Assembly (NCBI RefSeq): GCF_001469165.1
Contig: NZ_JABX01000027.1
Span: 1-64,000 of the forward strand
DNA: 64,000 nucleotides
Source: Thiohalocapsa sp. ML1
Lineage (GTDB): Bacteria; Pseudomonadota; Gammaproteobacteria; Chromatiales; Chromatiaceae
Reading direction: 5' to 3'
In this document: piece after piece, positions 62,965-64,000 of the stretch
Position numbering within the stretch: position 1 is the first letter of the stretch
How the letters are laid out: every line of letters starts with the position of its first letter
The notes under the pieces: generated by a model
Databases searched by the model: none
Told to the model about the DNA's origin: nothing
The model's input: the letters and a program-made list of their open reading frames with translations, nothing else
Position numbers and translations under genes: made by a program

Positions 62965-63345
62965 TCACGCCCCCGGACTCCGCAGCCGCAGCCGCCGATG
63001 TCGGATCGCCTCGATGGCGTGCAGGCTCGGCACGCCGGCGCGGCCGTCGTCGATGCTGCACTCGGCGACGTTGAATTCGAGCCCTTGCTCCGTGTCCGTG
63101 ACGCGAAGGTAGACGGCGATGATCGGGATGTCGTCCGGAATGTTGCTCCGCACGGCCCAGACCGCGTAGGCGAGCTTGTGCTTGGCGATGCTGTCGAAGG
63201 GTCCGCGCTTGGCCTCGGTGACGATGACGTGGTTTCTGCAGTTGCGGACGCCGATGCAGACGGAGTCGATCTCGACCTGGCCCGCAAGGTGGCCGAGCGG
63301 GTGCGGCAGCTCGGTGCCGACGGTGAAGCGGAAGCTGTAGGTGCC
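62965..63345 (-). pseudogene. C-terminal fragment of a PD-(D/E)XK-like nuclease
   Basis: The minus strand encodes ELPHPLGHLAGQVEIDSVCI, then VIVTEAKRG and DSIAKHKLAYAVWAVRSNIP, the ExxxD...ExK-type pattern (EID, EAK) of restriction-endonuclease-like folds, ending in HRRLRLRSPGA. About 125 residues remain; the N-terminal half is missing because the divergent Rpn-like gene starts at 63504 and its sequence occupies the upstream DNA. No start is assignable. Confidence 0.5.
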
Positions 63346-63503
63346 GGCGCCGGTGGGCGACGGGCTGGGAAGGGGTTGCCCGGGCGTGCGCGCAACGGCA
63401 CCGCTCCGCAGGGGCAACGGGGGCTGTCTGTGGCGAAGGCGTGGCCTGTCCACGCGCGGGGCGAACCTGACGTGGGGTGCGACTTTTGGGGATAATCCAT
63501 CGC

Positions 63504-64000
63504 CATGAAGACGGACCACCCCATCTACACGCTGCTGTCCACCGGCGCCGAGGCCTTCCGGGTGCTCACCGGCGGTCTGCGGCTGGTGGGGCCGTACCGC
63601 TTCCGCGCCGTCGGCTTCAAGGCGCTGGAGCGCCGCGCCGACGGCGTCTTCGAGCCGGAGGGGCAGCCGGAGCCGAGCTACGTGGTGGAGTTTCAGGCGC
63701 AGCGCGCGCCGGGGGCCTGGTACAACCTGCTGACCAAGGTCGGGCTGCTCGGCGAGCAGCGCCCTGAAGCCGATGTGCGCGGCGTCCTGATCTTCCTGCA
63801 CGAGCGCGACGACCCCGGGCTGCCGCTCGGCATCGCCGCCGCCGACCCGCCGTTCGCGGCGGTGTATCTGAATCGCTTCCTGCCTGAGCTGCTGGCGCAG
63901 GAGCCGGACAATCCCTTCGTCGCCGTGCTCGCGCCGCTGGTGATCGAGCGCGACAACGAGCTCAAGGCCCTGGCGCCGAAGCTCTGGCAGACCATCCAAG
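63504..64000 (+). CDS. DUF2887/Rpn-type PD-(D/E)XK protein, cut by the window end
   Basis: The first 165 codons are present and the frame is open at the window edge. MKTDHPIYTLLSTGAEAFRV and then YRFRAVGFKALERRADGVFE with PSYVVEFQAQRAPGAWYNLL and VRGVLIFLHERDDPGLPLG follow DUF2887, a relative of the Rpn nuclease/transposase families common in purple sulfur and cyanobacteria. The ATG at 63504 matches the family N-terminus. This is the second Rpn-type gene within 6 kb. Confidence 0.8.

Overview
The window is high-GC DNA from a gammaproteobacterium, most likely a purple sulfur bacterium of the Chromatiales. This is an inference. The pointers are: classical gammaproteobacterial operons (rpsU-yqeY-dnaG-rpoD beside divergent tsaD; ubiE-ubiJ-ubiB; hslVU; rppH-ptsP; bolA-grxD), an oxygen-dependent type cobalamin gene set with a CobZ-like enzyme, several PEP-CTERM-type surface proteins, a BLUF photoreceptor and a nifB-like remnant. 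No rRNA and no CRISPR array was seen. One tRNA, tRNA-Ile(CAU), is present.

Layout. 0-5 kb: a composite repeat, a penicillin-binding protein/FtsW-like pair, a HEAT-like unknown and a nifB remnant ending in 14-bp tandem repeats. 5-13.5 kb: bolA-grxD, a TauD-like oxygenase, rppH-ptsP, a HAD phosphatase, then olsB-olsA (ornithine lipid) and a GT4 glycosyltransferase. 13.6-23.5 kb: cobalamin corrin-ring genes cobL / cobH-I-J / cobK / a two-gene CobZ / cobM, interrupted by a lower-GC DUF262-HEPN gene pair that looks like a defence or conflict module. 23.5-32 kb: serB, metA with an ATPase, and a run of PEP-CTERM genes with a predicted sigma-54 promoter. 32.4-39 kb: tRNA-Ile, rpoD, dnaG, yqeY, rpsU, tsaD, plsY. 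39.5-44.7 kb: folB, folK, two pteridine-reductase-like SDRs, a queuosine-precursor transporter, DUF2452 and a MidA-type methyltransferase. 44.7-52.4 kb: a wrecked fic locus, ubiB-ubiJ-ubiE, DUF971, hslUV and BLUF. 52.5-64 kb: fasciclin, glutaredoxin, then an accessory scrapyard. The scrapyard holds an orphan phosphorothioation-associated methyltransferase, Rpn-type nuclease/transposase genes (one frameshifted with its 3' part tandemly duplicated), truncated PEP-CTERM and SGNH genes, a PLD-like protein and a truncated nuclease.

The most striking non-coding feature is a set of dispersed repeats. Four copies of a composite intergenic element carry two different palindromes sharing the core GACCT-NN-AGGTC, about 50-56 bp apart. 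Many intergenic regions also carry heptanucleotide tandem arrays (CCTAGCC/CCTAGCA and GGCCCTC/AGGGCCA types). The second type often forms long hairpins at convergent gene ends and in one case appears to have been absorbed into a coding sequence (plsY). A third short motif, ATTGGTGGT-NN-GTCCCC, recurs in the 58-62 kb scrapyard.
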